A stretch of DNA of 64,000 bases from an uncultured Bacteroidota bacterium (GTDB lineage Bacteria > Bacteroidota > Bacteroidia > Chitinophagales > Saprospiraceae), in the NCBI GenBank assembly GCA_937872515.1, contig CALMSX010000057.1:1-64000 (forward strand). Direction: 5' to 3'. The notes under the pieces are model-generated. The model saw nothing but the letters and a program-made list of their open reading frames with translations. It was not told the DNA's origin and ran no database searches. This document shows, piece after piece, positions 15,510 through 24,516 of this stretch. A program made the position numbers and the translations under genes. Positions within the stretch are counted from its first letter, which is position 1. Every line of letters begins with the position of its first letter.

Positions 15510-18500
15510 TTACCGGACCTCAGAATTGCCTTCGGTCTTTAGCTGTCCACTGCCCTGGTTGAGCATTCTGGTGGGAACATTGCCAGTGATCCGGGTGCTT
15601 CTCAATTCAACAATGCCCACATTTTTGAGGAAGGGCACAACCAATGAGTTGTTCTTTTGAATCAGACTCAGTTCCCTGAAGGTGACGTTTCCTGTATTGG
15701 TTATCGAAATGCCTTGCTGAGCTGTAGAAAATATAGGAAGCGACATATCCATTTTAATACGCGTATTGGCTACTCCATTGCCCCACCACCACATTTGTTT
15801 ATCCAAAATGAGGGGTTCTGTTAATTGGATGGTATCCAAAACAGGGTTAAAGAAGAGCGTATCTCCATATTGCAAACAAGTGAGTTGATACCTCAAGGAA
15901 CCAATGCCATTATTGGCAGTCTGAGTAACCAATAGTTTAGGATCATCATCAACTATTCCATCACAATCATCATCTTCCTGATTGCAATATTCATCCACTT
16001 TTAATCCCTGGGTATTGCGCTGAATGATCCACTGGCCCATGCCGGTAATGTTATTGCCGGTCTGATAAACTACATCCGGTTTGTACAAGGCATCTGCGTC
16101 ATCTGATATTTGCCAGGTCATACCCTCGTCATTGGATCCCCGTTTTCTCAACTGGTAAGCAGCTGCGCTACAGCCTGCATTGGTGTTGCCGGGTGCATAA
16201 AACCGAATAGAGTCCAATTGGGTAAAGGTGGCATTGCTTCCGTAATTATTAGCCACCCAATAACACTTAGGCATGGTACCGATCATTTCAGTGGTGTCAG
16301 GCAGTTGGTTGATGCGGGTCACCACCACATCGCCATTGGGGTAGGTTGATGCAGACGGGAAGTGCATCTTAACCCCAACATTGTTGAAATATTTGGTACC
16401 TGCACTATTGATGGTAAGGGTTTGTGCCTTGCCCTCCCCTACAGGAATGCGTGACCTCTCGCGTGAGGCGCCGTTATAAAGTGTACAATGGTAGTTGTGT
16501 GCTTTATCAAAGACCGTTGATCCACTGTCTTCATTAAACTGATAATAGGCCACCAATGAGGGGTCGTTCTCCGGATGTTTCACCAAATGTCGCAATGACC
16601 TGATTTCTGCAGTTGATAAAACCCTGTTGTAAACGGCTACCTCATCGATCCATCCATTCACATTTCGATCCCCCCAACCCTTGTAATTTCCTATCCTGAA
16701 ACCGTTGATGTCTAAGGGAGAAAGACTAATGTTTTGGGTACTTTGACTGTTGTTGCAATAGAGGGTGATTCCGGTAGGTTTGACCACCATGGCTACAAAA
16801 TTCCATACATCGGGTGTCACGGTCAGTCCACTGTTCCACCACCATTGCCCTCCCGGCCAATGATAAGCGAGACTATTATTTCCATTCTTAAAATTAAAAC
16901 CTCCGGCATCTCCGGTTTCATTCATCCAGATGGCGCTGTAATCGGATTGAGTGCCCATAGGTTTTACCCACGCTGTCACTGTCAATGAATCGGTTTGAGG
17001 CAGGGAGAGATTGGCATTGATGGCGTGTTTGTTGGAACCAGAGGCATAAACCGCTTTACCCGGAATGGTGTCCAAATTACAGGCATTGCTCACGGTAATC
17101 ATACCATTGATGGTTTTTGAACTGCTGGATGCGCCGTTGCTGACGGTAAGTGAAACATTGTAACTTCCCGTATTGGTATAAAGAACTTTGGGATTTCTGA
17201 CGTTGGTTGCACTTACCCAACTGGCTCCGGGAAAGCTCCAGGTCCAGCTAGCCCCTGTATGATTGACTACAGAATAATCATCAAAATAAACCGTGTCTCT
17301 TTGGCAAGGATGATTGGCAGCGGCCGTCATGGGCATAGCTTCCACAGCAGAGGGTTCAAAGAGGGGTGATTCCCATATGCCAAAGCCCCAGCAACCATTT
17401 CTGATCTTACCGTCTTTGTAAAATGGCTTTAATCGGTTGGTCTCTGCACTCAAAGGAAGGTTGGTGCTGTATGGCTGCCAGTCTGCATGGCTATTGTTTC
17501 TATAAAAAACACCGGCATTGGTCCCAATATAAACACCGCCATCTGTGCCGTATTGCGCCATGATATTGGATACCGTAATCCCATTTAGCAAATTGCTTGT
17601 CAGGTTGATCCAGCTTTGTCCTCCATCAATGGTTTTATAAACCTTTTTACCATTGCTGCCGTAAGTTACACTTACCCATAGCACATTGGGGTCTGTGCTG
17701 CTCAAAGCCATTTTTACGCGATCATTGTTATTGGGAGTGGGCAGGGCAGTTAGTTTTGTCCAACTTTGCCCACCATTACTTGTTTTCCAAATCGAATCAT
17801 CTACTCCATCCCACTGAGAGCAGTACATAATTGACGGATTGCTTCGAGAAATTTCTATGTCGAATACTTCGTTGTCTACCGTCCCTGGAAAACGATAAAG
17901 TGTATCAAAACTCACGCCGCCGTCTCTGCTGACCAGGATTTTATTTTGGTTGCCCAGATAAACGGTATTGTAATAATTGGGATGGAAGACCATTTCACTA
18001 TTGGCATAATAAGCATAAGATTCATTGGGCCAGGCCCCTACTCCAAAATTGGTAACTCCATTGCCAAAACCGGGTTTAATGATTTTTCCCCCGATATCAG
18101 AATGATATACTTTGCGATCAGGACCCGGATTGACATAGCCGGTAGCAGACTCTGCTCCCCCCAGCCTATAAACCGTAGTAGCCGGAAACGACTGGTGATA
18201 ACCCATGTTACCATTGTGATACCTGCCACCTACCAGAATATCTTCGTTCCAGCCTGAATCGAAGCCCCACATATTAGAGCCTGAAATGCCATCCATCCTC
18301 GTTTCCATGGTGGAAGCAAAATTGTTTGAATAATTTAAGCCCCCATCAGAGGCTATCCACAAATCACTGCCCTTGGCCGCCAGCCACTGGATATCGGGGT
18401 GCGACCATGAAAGGGTGCCAACATAACCACCCAGACTACTCCAGGTAGCACCACCGTCGGTACTTTTAAACCAGGAAGTACCACCGGCAATGAGCTGGTT

Positions 18501-19736
18501 GTCATTGAGGGGATTGACAACAATGGCCATATCATAAAAGCCCTGATTAAATCCCAAAACGCCATTGTTTGCCATGAGGTTGGTATGGGCCGGAATGGCA
18601 TAGGCTACAGGGCTATTTCCTATAGAATTGGAAGGATTGGTATTGGTCCAGGTAGCTCCATCGTCGGTGCTGACCCATACTCCGGCATAGCCATACAAAT
18701 TGCTACCACTGCCAATGAGGTAGGCATATAACTTATTGGCATTGGTGGGACAGGTGGCAATAATACCTCCCGTCATAGCTTCGCCGGAAGCAGGCGTCCA
18801 CCATCCGGTGTTGGAGGCAGACCAGGTAGCGCCACTATCCATCGACTTTATAAAATCAGAAGTTGTACCGTTGTCACGGATGGCATAAAAAATAGTACCA
18901 CTTCCTTCTTTAGATTTAATGGTCCAGGTTTCATTGGAAAAAAGTTTGGTCCACGTGCTACCCGCATTGGTGCTGCGAATGACACCTTTGTTGGTAGCCA
19001 GAATGACAATCGACGGATTACTTGAAGAAATGCCGATTTCATAAACCGTTAAACCAGACTCCGAATACGAGGTAGTCCAGGTATTGCCCTGGTCCGTTGT
19101 TTTGATCAATTTACCCGAAGTACCCGCATATACAATTTGTTCATTGGTAGGATCAATTTTTACACTGCTAAAAGACCCATGGCTTACATTGCGGCTTACC
19201 AGGGTCCAGTTAAGACCTTTGTCGGTGGTCTTCCACATACCACCGTCCTCACCTCCTGCAAAAAGAACATTGGCATTGGAAGCAGCAATATCGATGGAAT
19301 AAATATTGGTTTGCCAGGTCACCTTGGTCACCCCATCGGTGTCATACGTTTTATTGGGTCCGGCAAAGGTCCAGTTGGCCACCCTATCATTTGATTGGCG
19401 AAAAGAAAGCGCTTTTCTTTCCCACTCAGCCTCCTCTTCGGGAGTAGGAATTCTTACTACTCCATCCGAACTTGCAAAGTTGCGAGACCATTTTAAAAAC
19501 CTCTTATAATATTGTGTGTATTCGTTTTTTTCAAACTTGTGGGTACGGTAATACTCTTTATATGCCTTAATAACCTCATTGACATCTACCTGGTCAACGG
19601 GTCGATTGAAATATTGCATGTAAGAGGGTGAATCATCCCTCAAATGAGGCAATTCCGGGATGCTTTGCCCAAAAGAAAGTGAAGTCAAAAAAAGGATGGA
19701 AAGAACACAAAGTCCTCTGAAAAAAGTAGCACACAT
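15510..19736 (-). CDS. Large secreted protein: sortilin-like BNR repeats, PKD, LamG
   Basis: About 1408 residues from the ATG at 19736, with signal peptide ending SLSFGQ. Residues 120-800 carry many Asp-box/BNR units (for example STDDGATWT, STDGGATWSS), a VPS10/sortilin-like beta-propeller. A PKD domain (about 825-890) and a LamG/concanavalin-like domain (about 900-1100, ending VAYYQFNEDSG) follow. A MopE-like DDDCDGIVDDD calcium motif lies near residue 1270. No T9SS sorting domain is seen at the end. Probably a cell-surface or secreted adhesin or carbohydrate-binding protein. Function not established. Confidence 0.8.
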   Translation of the reverse strand: MCATFFRGLCVLSILFLTSLSFGQSIPELPHLRDDSPSYMQYFNRPVDQVDVNEVIKAYKEYYRTHKFEKNEYTQYYKRFLKWSRNFASSDGVVRIPTPEEEAEWERKALSFRQSNDRVANWTFAGPNKTYDTDGVTKVTWQTNIYSIDIAASNANVLFAGGEDGGMWKTTDKGLNWTLVSRNVSHGSFSSVKIDPTNEQIVYAGTSGKLIKTTDQGNTWTTSYSESGLTVYEIGISSSNPSIVILATNKGVIRSTNAGSTWTKLFSNETWTIKSKEGSGTIFYAIRDNGTTSDFIKSMDSGATWSASNTGWWTPASGEAMTGGIIATCPTNANKLYAYLIGSGSNLYGYAGVWVSTDDGATWTNTNPSNSIGNSPVAYAIPAHTNLMANNGVLGFNQGFYDMAIVVNPLNDNQLIAGGTSWFKSTDGGATWSSLGGYVGTLSWSHPDIQWLAAKGSDLWIASDGGLNYSNNFASTMETRMDGISGSNMWGFDSGWNEDILVGGRYHNGNMGYHQSFPATTVYRLGGAESATGYVNPGPDRKVYHSDIGGKIIKPGFGNGVTNFGVGAWPNESYAYYANSEMVFHPNYYNTVYLGNQNKILVSRDGGVSFDTLYRFPGTVDNEVFDIEISRSNPSIMYCSQWDGVDDSIWKTSNGGQSWTKLTALPTPNNNDRVKMALSSTDPNVLWVSVTYGSNGKKVYKTIDGGQSWINLTSNLLNGITVSNIMAQYGTDGGVYIGTNAGVFYRNNSHADWQPYSTNLPLSAETNRLKPFYKDGKIRNGCWGFGIWESPLFEPSAVEAMPMTAAANHPCQRDTVYFDDYSVVNHTGASWTWSFPGASWVSATNVRNPKVLYTNTGSYNVSLTVSNGASSSSKTINGMITVSNACNLDTIPGKAVYASGSNKHAINANLSLPQTDSLTVTAWVKPMGTQSDYSAIWMNETGDAGGFNFKNGNNSLAYHWPGGQWWWNSGLTVTPDVWNFVAMVVKPTGITLYCNNSQSTQNISLSPLDINGFRIGNYKGWGDRNVNGWIDEVAVYNRVLSTAEIRSLRHLVKHPENDPSLVAYYQFNEDSGSTVFDKAHNYHCTLYNGASRERSRIPVGEGKAQTLTINSAGTKYFNNVGVKMHFPSASTYPNGDVVVTRINQLPDTTEMIGTMPKCYWVANNYGSNATFTQLDSIRFYAPGNTNAGCSAAAYQLRKRGSNDEGMTWQISDDADALYKPDVVYQTGNNITGMGQWIIQRNTQGLKVDEYCNQEDDDCDGIVDDDPKLLVTQTANNGIGSLRYQLTCLQYGDTLFFNPVLDTIQLTEPLILDKQMWWWGNGVANTRIKMDMSLPIFSTAQQGISITNTGNVTFRELSLIQKNNSLVVPFLKNVGIVELRSTRITGNVPTRMLNQGSGQLKTEGNSEVR

Positions 19737-19786
19737 GTAAAAAATCAATTATGTGTGCAAAAATAAGATAATTTAAGCAATTGTTG

Positions 19787-19867
19787 AGCGCGGGGCGGGG
19801 AGCGCGGGGCGGGGAGCGCGGGGCGGGGAGCGCGGGGCGGGGAGCGCGGGGCGCGGGGCGCGGAGCG
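19787..19867. repeat. GC-rich minisatellite with 14-bp unit, left of the IVP gene
   Basis: The 14-mer AGCGCGGGGCGGGG is repeated exactly four times (19787-19842), followed by degenerate GCGCGGGG material to 19867. Each unit has two GGGG runs, so the plus strand can form G-quadruplexes. Strongly different base composition from the surrounding AT-rich sequence. Confidence 0.9.
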
Positions 19868-19873
19868 TACTTT

Positions 19874-19957
19874 ACACTTGACGCTATACGCTTTGCGCTC
19901 TGCGCTTGACCCTTGGCGCATTGCGCTATACGCTTGACGCTCTGCGCTTGACGCTTA
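19874..19957. repeat. Heptamer array (RCGCTNN), 12 units
   Basis: Twelve perfectly phased 7-bp units such as ACGCTAT, ACGCTTT, GCGCTCT and GCGCTTG. The reverse complement of the unit is NNAGCGY, the same family as the AGCGGTA heptamers at 127-175 and 22205-22288. The stretch 19737-20056 has no gene other than these two repeats. Confidence 0.88.
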
Positions 19958-20056
19958 AGACTTTTAGAGTTAATTTAATTTATAAAGTTTGAAATTCAAT
20001 ATTAAAGTTAATGAACTTAGTTTCGAATCTTTCAGTTTAAAAATAAAAATTACGCT

Positions 20057-20416
20057 ATGAATGAAAGGTATTCCTTTAGAAATTTAGAGGTATGGAAAAT
20101 ATCCATTTCTCTAGCTGAGAGAATTTATAAACTCACAGGCAATTTTCCGATAACAGAAAATTATGGAATAACTTCTCAACTTAGAAGAAGTAGTATTTCT
20201 ATTTCAAATAATATTTGTGAAGGCAGAGGAAGATTAACAAAAGGAGAGTATAAGCACTTCCTTGGCATTGCACGTGGCTCTTCTTATGAAGTTTCAAATT
20301 TAATAGAATTGTGTTTAAGACTACAATTTGGCAAAAAGGAGGAGCTTGAAGAATTATATGATTTAAATGATAAAATTTCTTCTATGCTTTTTAATTTAAT
20401 TAAGACATTGAAGTAA
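20057..20416 (+). CDS. Four-helix-bundle protein (23S rRNA IVP family)
   Basis: 119 residues with the family opening FRNLEVWKISISLAERIYKLT and the central YGITSQLRRSSISISNNICEGRGR, then helices 3 and 4 (YKHFLGIARGSSYEVSNLIEL). Homologues occur inside intervening sequences of 23S rRNA and, very often in Bacteroidota, as free genes. Function is unknown. It is bracketed by two composite repeat blocks in the same orientation (19787-19957 and 20417-20884), with the right block starting at the base after the stop codon. It is more AT-rich than its neighbours. Confidence 0.9.
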   Translation: MNERYSFRNLEVWKISISLAERIYKLTGNFPITENYGITSQLRRSSISISNNICEGRGRLTKGEYKHFLGIARGSSYEVSNLIELCLRLQFGKKEELEELYDLNDKISSMLFNLIKTLK

Positions 20417-20690
20417 GCGCGGAGCAGCGGAGCGCGGGGCGCGGAACGGCGGAGCGCGGAGCGGCGGAGCGCGGGGCGGCGGAGCGCGGGGCGGCGGAGA
20501 GCGGAGCGGCGGGGCGCGGAGCGGCGGAGAGCGGAGCGGCGGGGCGCGGGGCGGCGGAGAGCGGAGCGGCGGGGCGCGTGGCGGCGGAGCGCGGAGCGGC
20601 GGGGCGGCGGAGCGCGGAGCGGCGGAGAGCGGAGCGGCAGGGCGCGTGGCGGCGGAGCGCGACGCGGCGGAGAGCGGAGCGGCGGGGCGT
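20417..20690. repeat. GC-rich minisatellite, right of the IVP gene
   Basis: About 270 bp made of GCGGCGGAGCGCGGA-like units of roughly 15 bp, with variants ending GGGGCGCGG or GAGAGCGGA. All six frames are largely open, so apparent Ala/Pro/Arg reading frames here are not genes. Starts directly after the IVP stop codon. Confidence 0.9.
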
Positions 20691-20695
20691 ATCTT

Positions 20696-20884
20696 AATCT
20701 TGGCGCTATACGCTTTGCGCTTGGCGCTCTGCGCTTGACCCTTGACGCTATACACTTTGCGCTCTGCGCTTGACCCTTGGCGCATTGCGCTATACGCTTT
20801 GCGCTTGACGCTATACGCTTGTCACTATACGCTTTGCGCTCTGCGCTTGACGCTTTACGCTTGGCGCTATGCGCTTGACGATAG
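20696..20884. repeat. Heptamer array (RCGCTNN), 27 units
   Basis: Twenty-seven phased 7-bp units of the same set as 19874-19957 (ACGCTAT, GCGCTTG, ACGCTTT, GCGCTCT, ACCCTTG, GCGCATT). It ends 7 bp before the stop codon of the PorP/SprF gene. Several sub-blocks of four or five units are repeated in the same order, pointing to block duplication. Confidence 0.9.
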
Positions 20885-20891
20885 AGGGGTT

Positions 20892-21824
20892 TTAAATTCT
20901 GTAATTCAGACCAAACTCCCAGCCATTGTAGAGGTCGCCATCATATCGTTCTCTCATGATGAGCCATTGCCATTTACCCAACTCCATACCTCCATTGAGA
21001 AAAAGGCCGTTTTTCATTTTGCCACCTCCGGCAAACATAGTAATGCCCTTTCCAATTGGAACAGCTAGATCAAGGCCTGCATTCCATGTATTTTGTGATC
21101 CTGTCTGGTAGTAGAGTGCTTTGGGTCTGATGCCTATCTTTTCAATTAACTTGATTTTAGAAATGACATAAACAGTATGCGAGTAGTCCAAACGATAAGA
21201 TCCGGTAGCACTCGCGAATGAGATCCTGGGCCTGGTGGCATGACCCAATCGATACCCTACCATAAGTTCCTGTGCATTCCATTCCAGTTTGTAGTTTGCA
21301 CCTGCCGTAAGATCTAAAAATGAAAAATCAGAAACAGTTAAGCCGGGTTTACTGGGATCAAAACCACCCGGTCCTATTTGGATGGGCCATCTGAGGTCTG
21401 ATTCATCAATGCTTCTAACTGCATATGCCAATTGGATGCCTGCCCCCAAATGATGGGTCAACTTCTCACTTTTATGTACCAAAAAACCAGCTGACAATCC
21501 TAAGCCAAAAGACTTGGTTCCAAATTTTGACTCACCGGCTCTATCAGTGCTTACCATAGGCTGAATGGCCAGGCTTTGATTTTTTAGCTTGATCAACTCT
21601 TTGTTGAACCCAATAAAATAATTTTGATAAAGGGTCCTGTCGTTTTCAATGCCCCACAGATGACTACCTACATTTATCTGGTCCTGAACATTGGCTCCCA
21701 TCTGGGGTCCCAATGACAATGGATTCTGTAAAAACTGCTTCAACACCAGGTCCTGGGCCTGTAAACTAAGATTGATAAATAACAGAAAGATGAGGCTTTT
21801 TTTCACGCTAATGTGGTTTATCAT
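20892..21824 (-). CDS. PorP/SprF-family T9SS outer-membrane protein
   Basis: 310 residues: signal peptide (LIFLLFINLSLQAQ), then the PorP/SprF pattern of a beta-barrel: QFLQNPLSLGPQMGAN near the start, GFNKELIKLKNQSLAI, LSAGFLVHKSEKL, and a terminal WEFGLNYRI. Such proteins associate with the type IX secretion machinery or anchor gliding adhesins. Many Bacteroidota encode several. No partner adhesin adjoins it, and the 1408-residue repeat protein nearby is only a possible partner. It is flanked on both sides by repeat blocks. Confidence 0.8.
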   Translation of the reverse strand: MINHISVKKSLIFLLFINLSLQAQDLVLKQFLQNPLSLGPQMGANVQDQINVGSHLWGIENDRTLYQNYFIGFNKELIKLKNQSLAIQPMVSTDRAGESKFGTKSFGLGLSAGFLVHKSEKLTHHLGAGIQLAYAVRSIDESDLRWPIQIGPGGFDPSKPGLTVSDFSFLDLTAGANYKLEWNAQELMVGYRLGHATRPRISFASATGSYRLDYSHTVYVISKIKLIEKIGIRPKALYYQTGSQNTWNAGLDLAVPIGKGITMFAGGGKMKNGLFLNGGMELGKWQWLIMRERYDGDLYNGWEFGLNYRI

Positions 21825-21936
21825 TTTATAACCTACAAATCAATCAAAACGCTGCCTGGAGAAATGCAGGTGTAATCGGGGTTATTGGGAGGCGTGGCTT
21901 GTCCCGTTGCATAGCAAGGGGAAGCGGCGGAGCGGC

Positions 21937-22096
21937 GGAGCGGCGGAGCGGCGGGGCGCGGGGCGGCGGAGCGCGGAGCGGCGGGGCGTGGAGCGGCGGA
22001 GCGGCGGGGTGTGGAGCGGCGGGGCGGCGGAGCGCGGAGCGGCGGAGCGCGGAGCGGCGGGGCGCGGAGCGGCGGGGCGCGGGGCGGCGGAGCGGG
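21937..22096. repeat. GC-rich minisatellite between PorP/SprF and nrdJ
   Basis: About 160 bp of GCGGCGGAGCGCGGA-like units, closely related to 20417-20690. Two similar strings beginning GGCTTGTC and ending AAGGG lie on either side of it (about 21895 and 22096), so the array may have expanded inside a duplicated segment. Spurious frames here should not be called genes. Confidence 0.88.
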
Positions 22097-22130
22097 GCTT
22101 GTCTCTTATCAAAGTAAGGGCAAGCGACCT

Positions 22131-22179
22131 CTACACCGCTGGCGCGGTGTAGGGACAAGTCTTGTCTTACTGGCGTAAG
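22131..22179. repeat. Hairpin module with TGGC loops
   Basis: CTACACCGC (22131-22139), TGGC, GCGGTGTAG (22144-22152) is a perfect 9-bp stem. CTTAC (22166-22170), TGGC, GTAAG (22175-22179) is a second stem with the same loop. GACAAGTCTTGTC (22154-22166) lies between them. It leads into a CAGACAACGGTGAGC string like that ending the left-end repeats. Confidence 0.7.
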
Positions 22180-22204
22180 CCAGGTAGATAAGCAGACAAC
22201 GGTG

Positions 22205-22288
22205 AGCGGTAAGCGGTGAGCCGTAAGCGGTAAGCGGTAAGCGGTAAGCGGTAAGCGGTGAGCGGTTAGCCGTAAGCGGTTAGCCGTA
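22205..22288. repeat. Heptamer array (AGCGGTA), 12 units
   Basis: Twelve phased units: AGCGGTA, AGCGGTG, AGCCGTA and AGCGGTT variants, running up to the nrdJ stop codon at 22291-22293. Opposite orientation to the arrays at 19874 and 20696. The unit set matches 127-175. Confidence 0.9.
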
Positions 22289-22290
22289 AG

Positions 22291-24294
22291 CTAAATTACA
22301 CAGCTGTCATTCGAACAAAACTTTTCAGCAACGGCGTCTTCATCATAGGCAGAAAAATCGATGGACTTTAAGTTGGCTTTCATCTCCAGATAGGTTTCGC
22401 GGGAGATGGCCTCATAGGGCATTTGTGCATAGATTCCCGCTTCTAATTTGGGAAGGAAGCTGATGGATTTTAAATCGTATCGATAATAATCGAGAATAGT
22501 TGAAATTTCTTTGGCTTCGTGAGGTTGGAATGTAACCGTGCAGGAGACCTGGTTGTCTGACCAGTATTTCTGGAGAAAGACCGCCAGGGCAGTTTGTTCC
22601 CAGATGCTTACGTCTGACAGATTACGCCCCTCTGTATGGACCGGAAACGATACCACTTTGGAAGAGCCATCAACCACATCGTCTTCCATGTTTAGACCAG
22701 CTTTTTCAAGGATGGGTACTAGGTGACTGGTTTTGGCAATACGCACCCTGCGGGTATAATAATTATTTTCAGGAAAATGACAGCCGGGATTGACGCCGGC
22801 GAGGAGACTTACAGTTCCACTGGGCTTTACGCTGGTGGTCTTGATACTTTTAGGCACACAGAGCCATGATGAATAGATGCCATCCCAGCGTTGAATTTCT
22901 TTATAACCGGACTCGAGCCAAACTTTGAATGTATTGAGGGAATGGTGGTGTAAAAAATTGGTAACCCCACTTACGGATGTACCAATTCTGCGGTTACGCT
23001 TTTGAACCCTGTTGGTTTCGTGCCAGGTGGTATTGACCAGGGTGGCTGTCTTGCCCAAAAGGTAAGCAAATTTCAGGGTACGCATGTAATCATCGAGCGA
23101 CTCTGCCTTGCTGGGAAAGGTTTCAATAAGGCAACACAACTCGTACGATTCCAGGCTTTGTTCGCCGCAGGGATTGGTACCTCTGGCTTTAATATCCTTG
23201 TAATCAGCGGGATCGCACATTCGGGAAAAAGCCTGGATATTATCCATAAAGATATAGCCGGGTTCGCCATTGATGGCAGTCTGAGCAGCCAGTGTAGAGA
23301 ACTCAGATTCATTGTTGACCAAAACACTGTTGTTGGAGGCCCAGCCCCACATGGCTCGGTTGGCATTGGAGCCAATGTATTGCTGACTTGCATTGTCCCA
23401 AGTGTAATCCTTTAATCGCCTGTATTCTGCATTTTCGGCATGGCCCAGGGCTATTTGTGCGGTGCGTCTGACATTGCCAGCCACCACACATACACCAATG
23501 AGGTTCATGATGTCGGTGAGCGCAGTTATAGATAGATTTTTTCCATCGAGATTGTCCAACAGAGCACTGATTCGTTCGTGCATATCTTGCAAAGGCTGAG
23601 GGCCTGATGAAACGCCTCCAAAGCCCTTGATGGGCAATCCGGCCTTTCTGATCTTATGGTAGTCAAATTTTACCGGTCCCGACTGGATGCCAAAGTTTTT
23701 CGCAAAATAACTGAACAGCAATTTCTCCAGACTGGCTACCCATCCTTCTCTGGTATCCGGAATTACCACCAACTCTTCAAGTCCTTCAGTGGGCTTATTG
23801 ATTTCAATCTGACCCGCACCCAAAACATCAAAGCCAACGCCCACTCCTACCATGCTCATGTCCATCATAAAGGCAAATGGTTTTACGGCATCAGAAATAG
23901 ATTTTTCCATTTCCTCTGTTGAAACAAAGGCACAATTAAAAAGTGCTTGTCCGATTTTTTTCTGGTGGATGATAGGGGTACCCAGGGCCCACAACATTCT
24001 ACCCGGGGGTAAAAATTTCATGGTGAAAATTCGATCATACATCTCCTGTGCTGAACGTTGGGCTTTTTTATTGTTCCAGCCCAACTCATTAGATAAGATG
24101 TGTTCTTTCTGAATGGTATAGGCTCCTTCTACTACCCTCCTCACTGTTTCAAACCATTCCTCATTTCGGCCATCGTCTTTCAATCGGGAATAAGTGCGAT
24201 AGTAGGTAAGCTGACCAAGGCCGTTGAATCCAAAATCGGGTTTAATCTGAGCATAGGACATGACAAAGTCATCATCCAGTTTGAAACTGAGCAT
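22291..24294 (-). CDS. nrdJ: Adenosylcobalamin-dependent (class II) ribonucleotide reductase
   Basis: About 667 residues from the ATG at 24294 (MLSFKLDDDFVMSYAQIKPDFGFNG). An upstream ATG at 24366 would add 24 residues with no family similarity seen. Active-site features are the radical-loop motif NPCGE (Asn, Cys, Glu), the redox Cys in VCVVAGNVRRTAQIALG, and a C-terminal Cys pair (FCSNDSCVI) that passes electrons to the active site. This is the monomeric RTPR-like class II form, which uses B12 and works with or without oxygen. No B12 riboswitch was seen upstream, and no other nrd gene is in the window. Confidence 0.9.
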   Translation of the reverse strand: MLSFKLDDDFVMSYAQIKPDFGFNGLGQLTYYRTYSRLKDDGRNEEWFETVRRVVEGAYTIQKEHILSNELGWNNKKAQRSAQEMYDRIFTMKFLPPGRMLWALGTPIIHQKKIGQALFNCAFVSTEEMEKSISDAVKPFAFMMDMSMVGVGVGFDVLGAGQIEINKPTEGLEELVVIPDTREGWVASLEKLLFSYFAKNFGIQSGPVKFDYHKIRKAGLPIKGFGGVSSGPQPLQDMHERISALLDNLDGKNLSITALTDIMNLIGVCVVAGNVRRTAQIALGHAENAEYRRLKDYTWDNASQQYIGSNANRAMWGWASNNSVLVNNESEFSTLAAQTAINGEPGYIFMDNIQAFSRMCDPADYKDIKARGTNPCGEQSLESYELCCLIETFPSKAESLDDYMRTLKFAYLLGKTATLVNTTWHETNRVQKRNRRIGTSVSGVTNFLHHHSLNTFKVWLESGYKEIQRWDGIYSSWLCVPKSIKTTSVKPSGTVSLLAGVNPGCHFPENNYYTRRVRIAKTSHLVPILEKAGLNMEDDVVDGSSKVVSFPVHTEGRNLSDVSIWEQTALAVFLQKYWSDNQVSCTVTFQPHEAKEISTILDYYRYDLKSISFLPKLEAGIYAQMPYEAISRETYLEMKANLKSIDFSAYDEDAVAEKFCSNDSCVI

Positions 24295-24493
24295 GGCAAT
24301 GATTTTAATGAAGTAAGAAATGAGCAGGTTTCCCGGAGCCGGAAAACACATTAAATAATTCTGCAATATAAATCAGATTTTTTAACTGCTGATAAATTAC
24401 GAATTATTTATAGCGATGATTTTCGACAGTCCATTTGATGGGCTAAAAGAACCGCCATAAAAAATCAAATCAATAAAATATATGTTTAATCCC

Positions 24494-24501
24494 TATATTT
24501 G
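24494..24501 (+). promoter_or_regulatory. -7 element for the Rrf2 gene
   Basis: TATATTTG matches TAnnTTTG exactly. No TTG lies 19-21 bp upstream, which could mean activator dependence. The expected start is near 24508, with the ATG at 24517. Confidence 0.45.
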
Positions 24502-24516
24502 CACCTAAAATAAAAT

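Noticed and set aside
20396..20785. Long open frames rich in Ala, Pro and Arg
   Set aside because: They arise from the GC-rich minisatellite, which is open in most frames on both strands. No domain, start context or codon pattern supports a gene. The same applies to frames at 21844-22158.
19874..22288. CRISPR-like array
   Set aside because: Units are 7 bp with no spacers and no cas gene is present. These are simple tandem repeats.
24295..24516. Cobalamin riboswitch before the B12-dependent reductase
   Set aside because: No B12-box-like or long structured leader was found in this interval.
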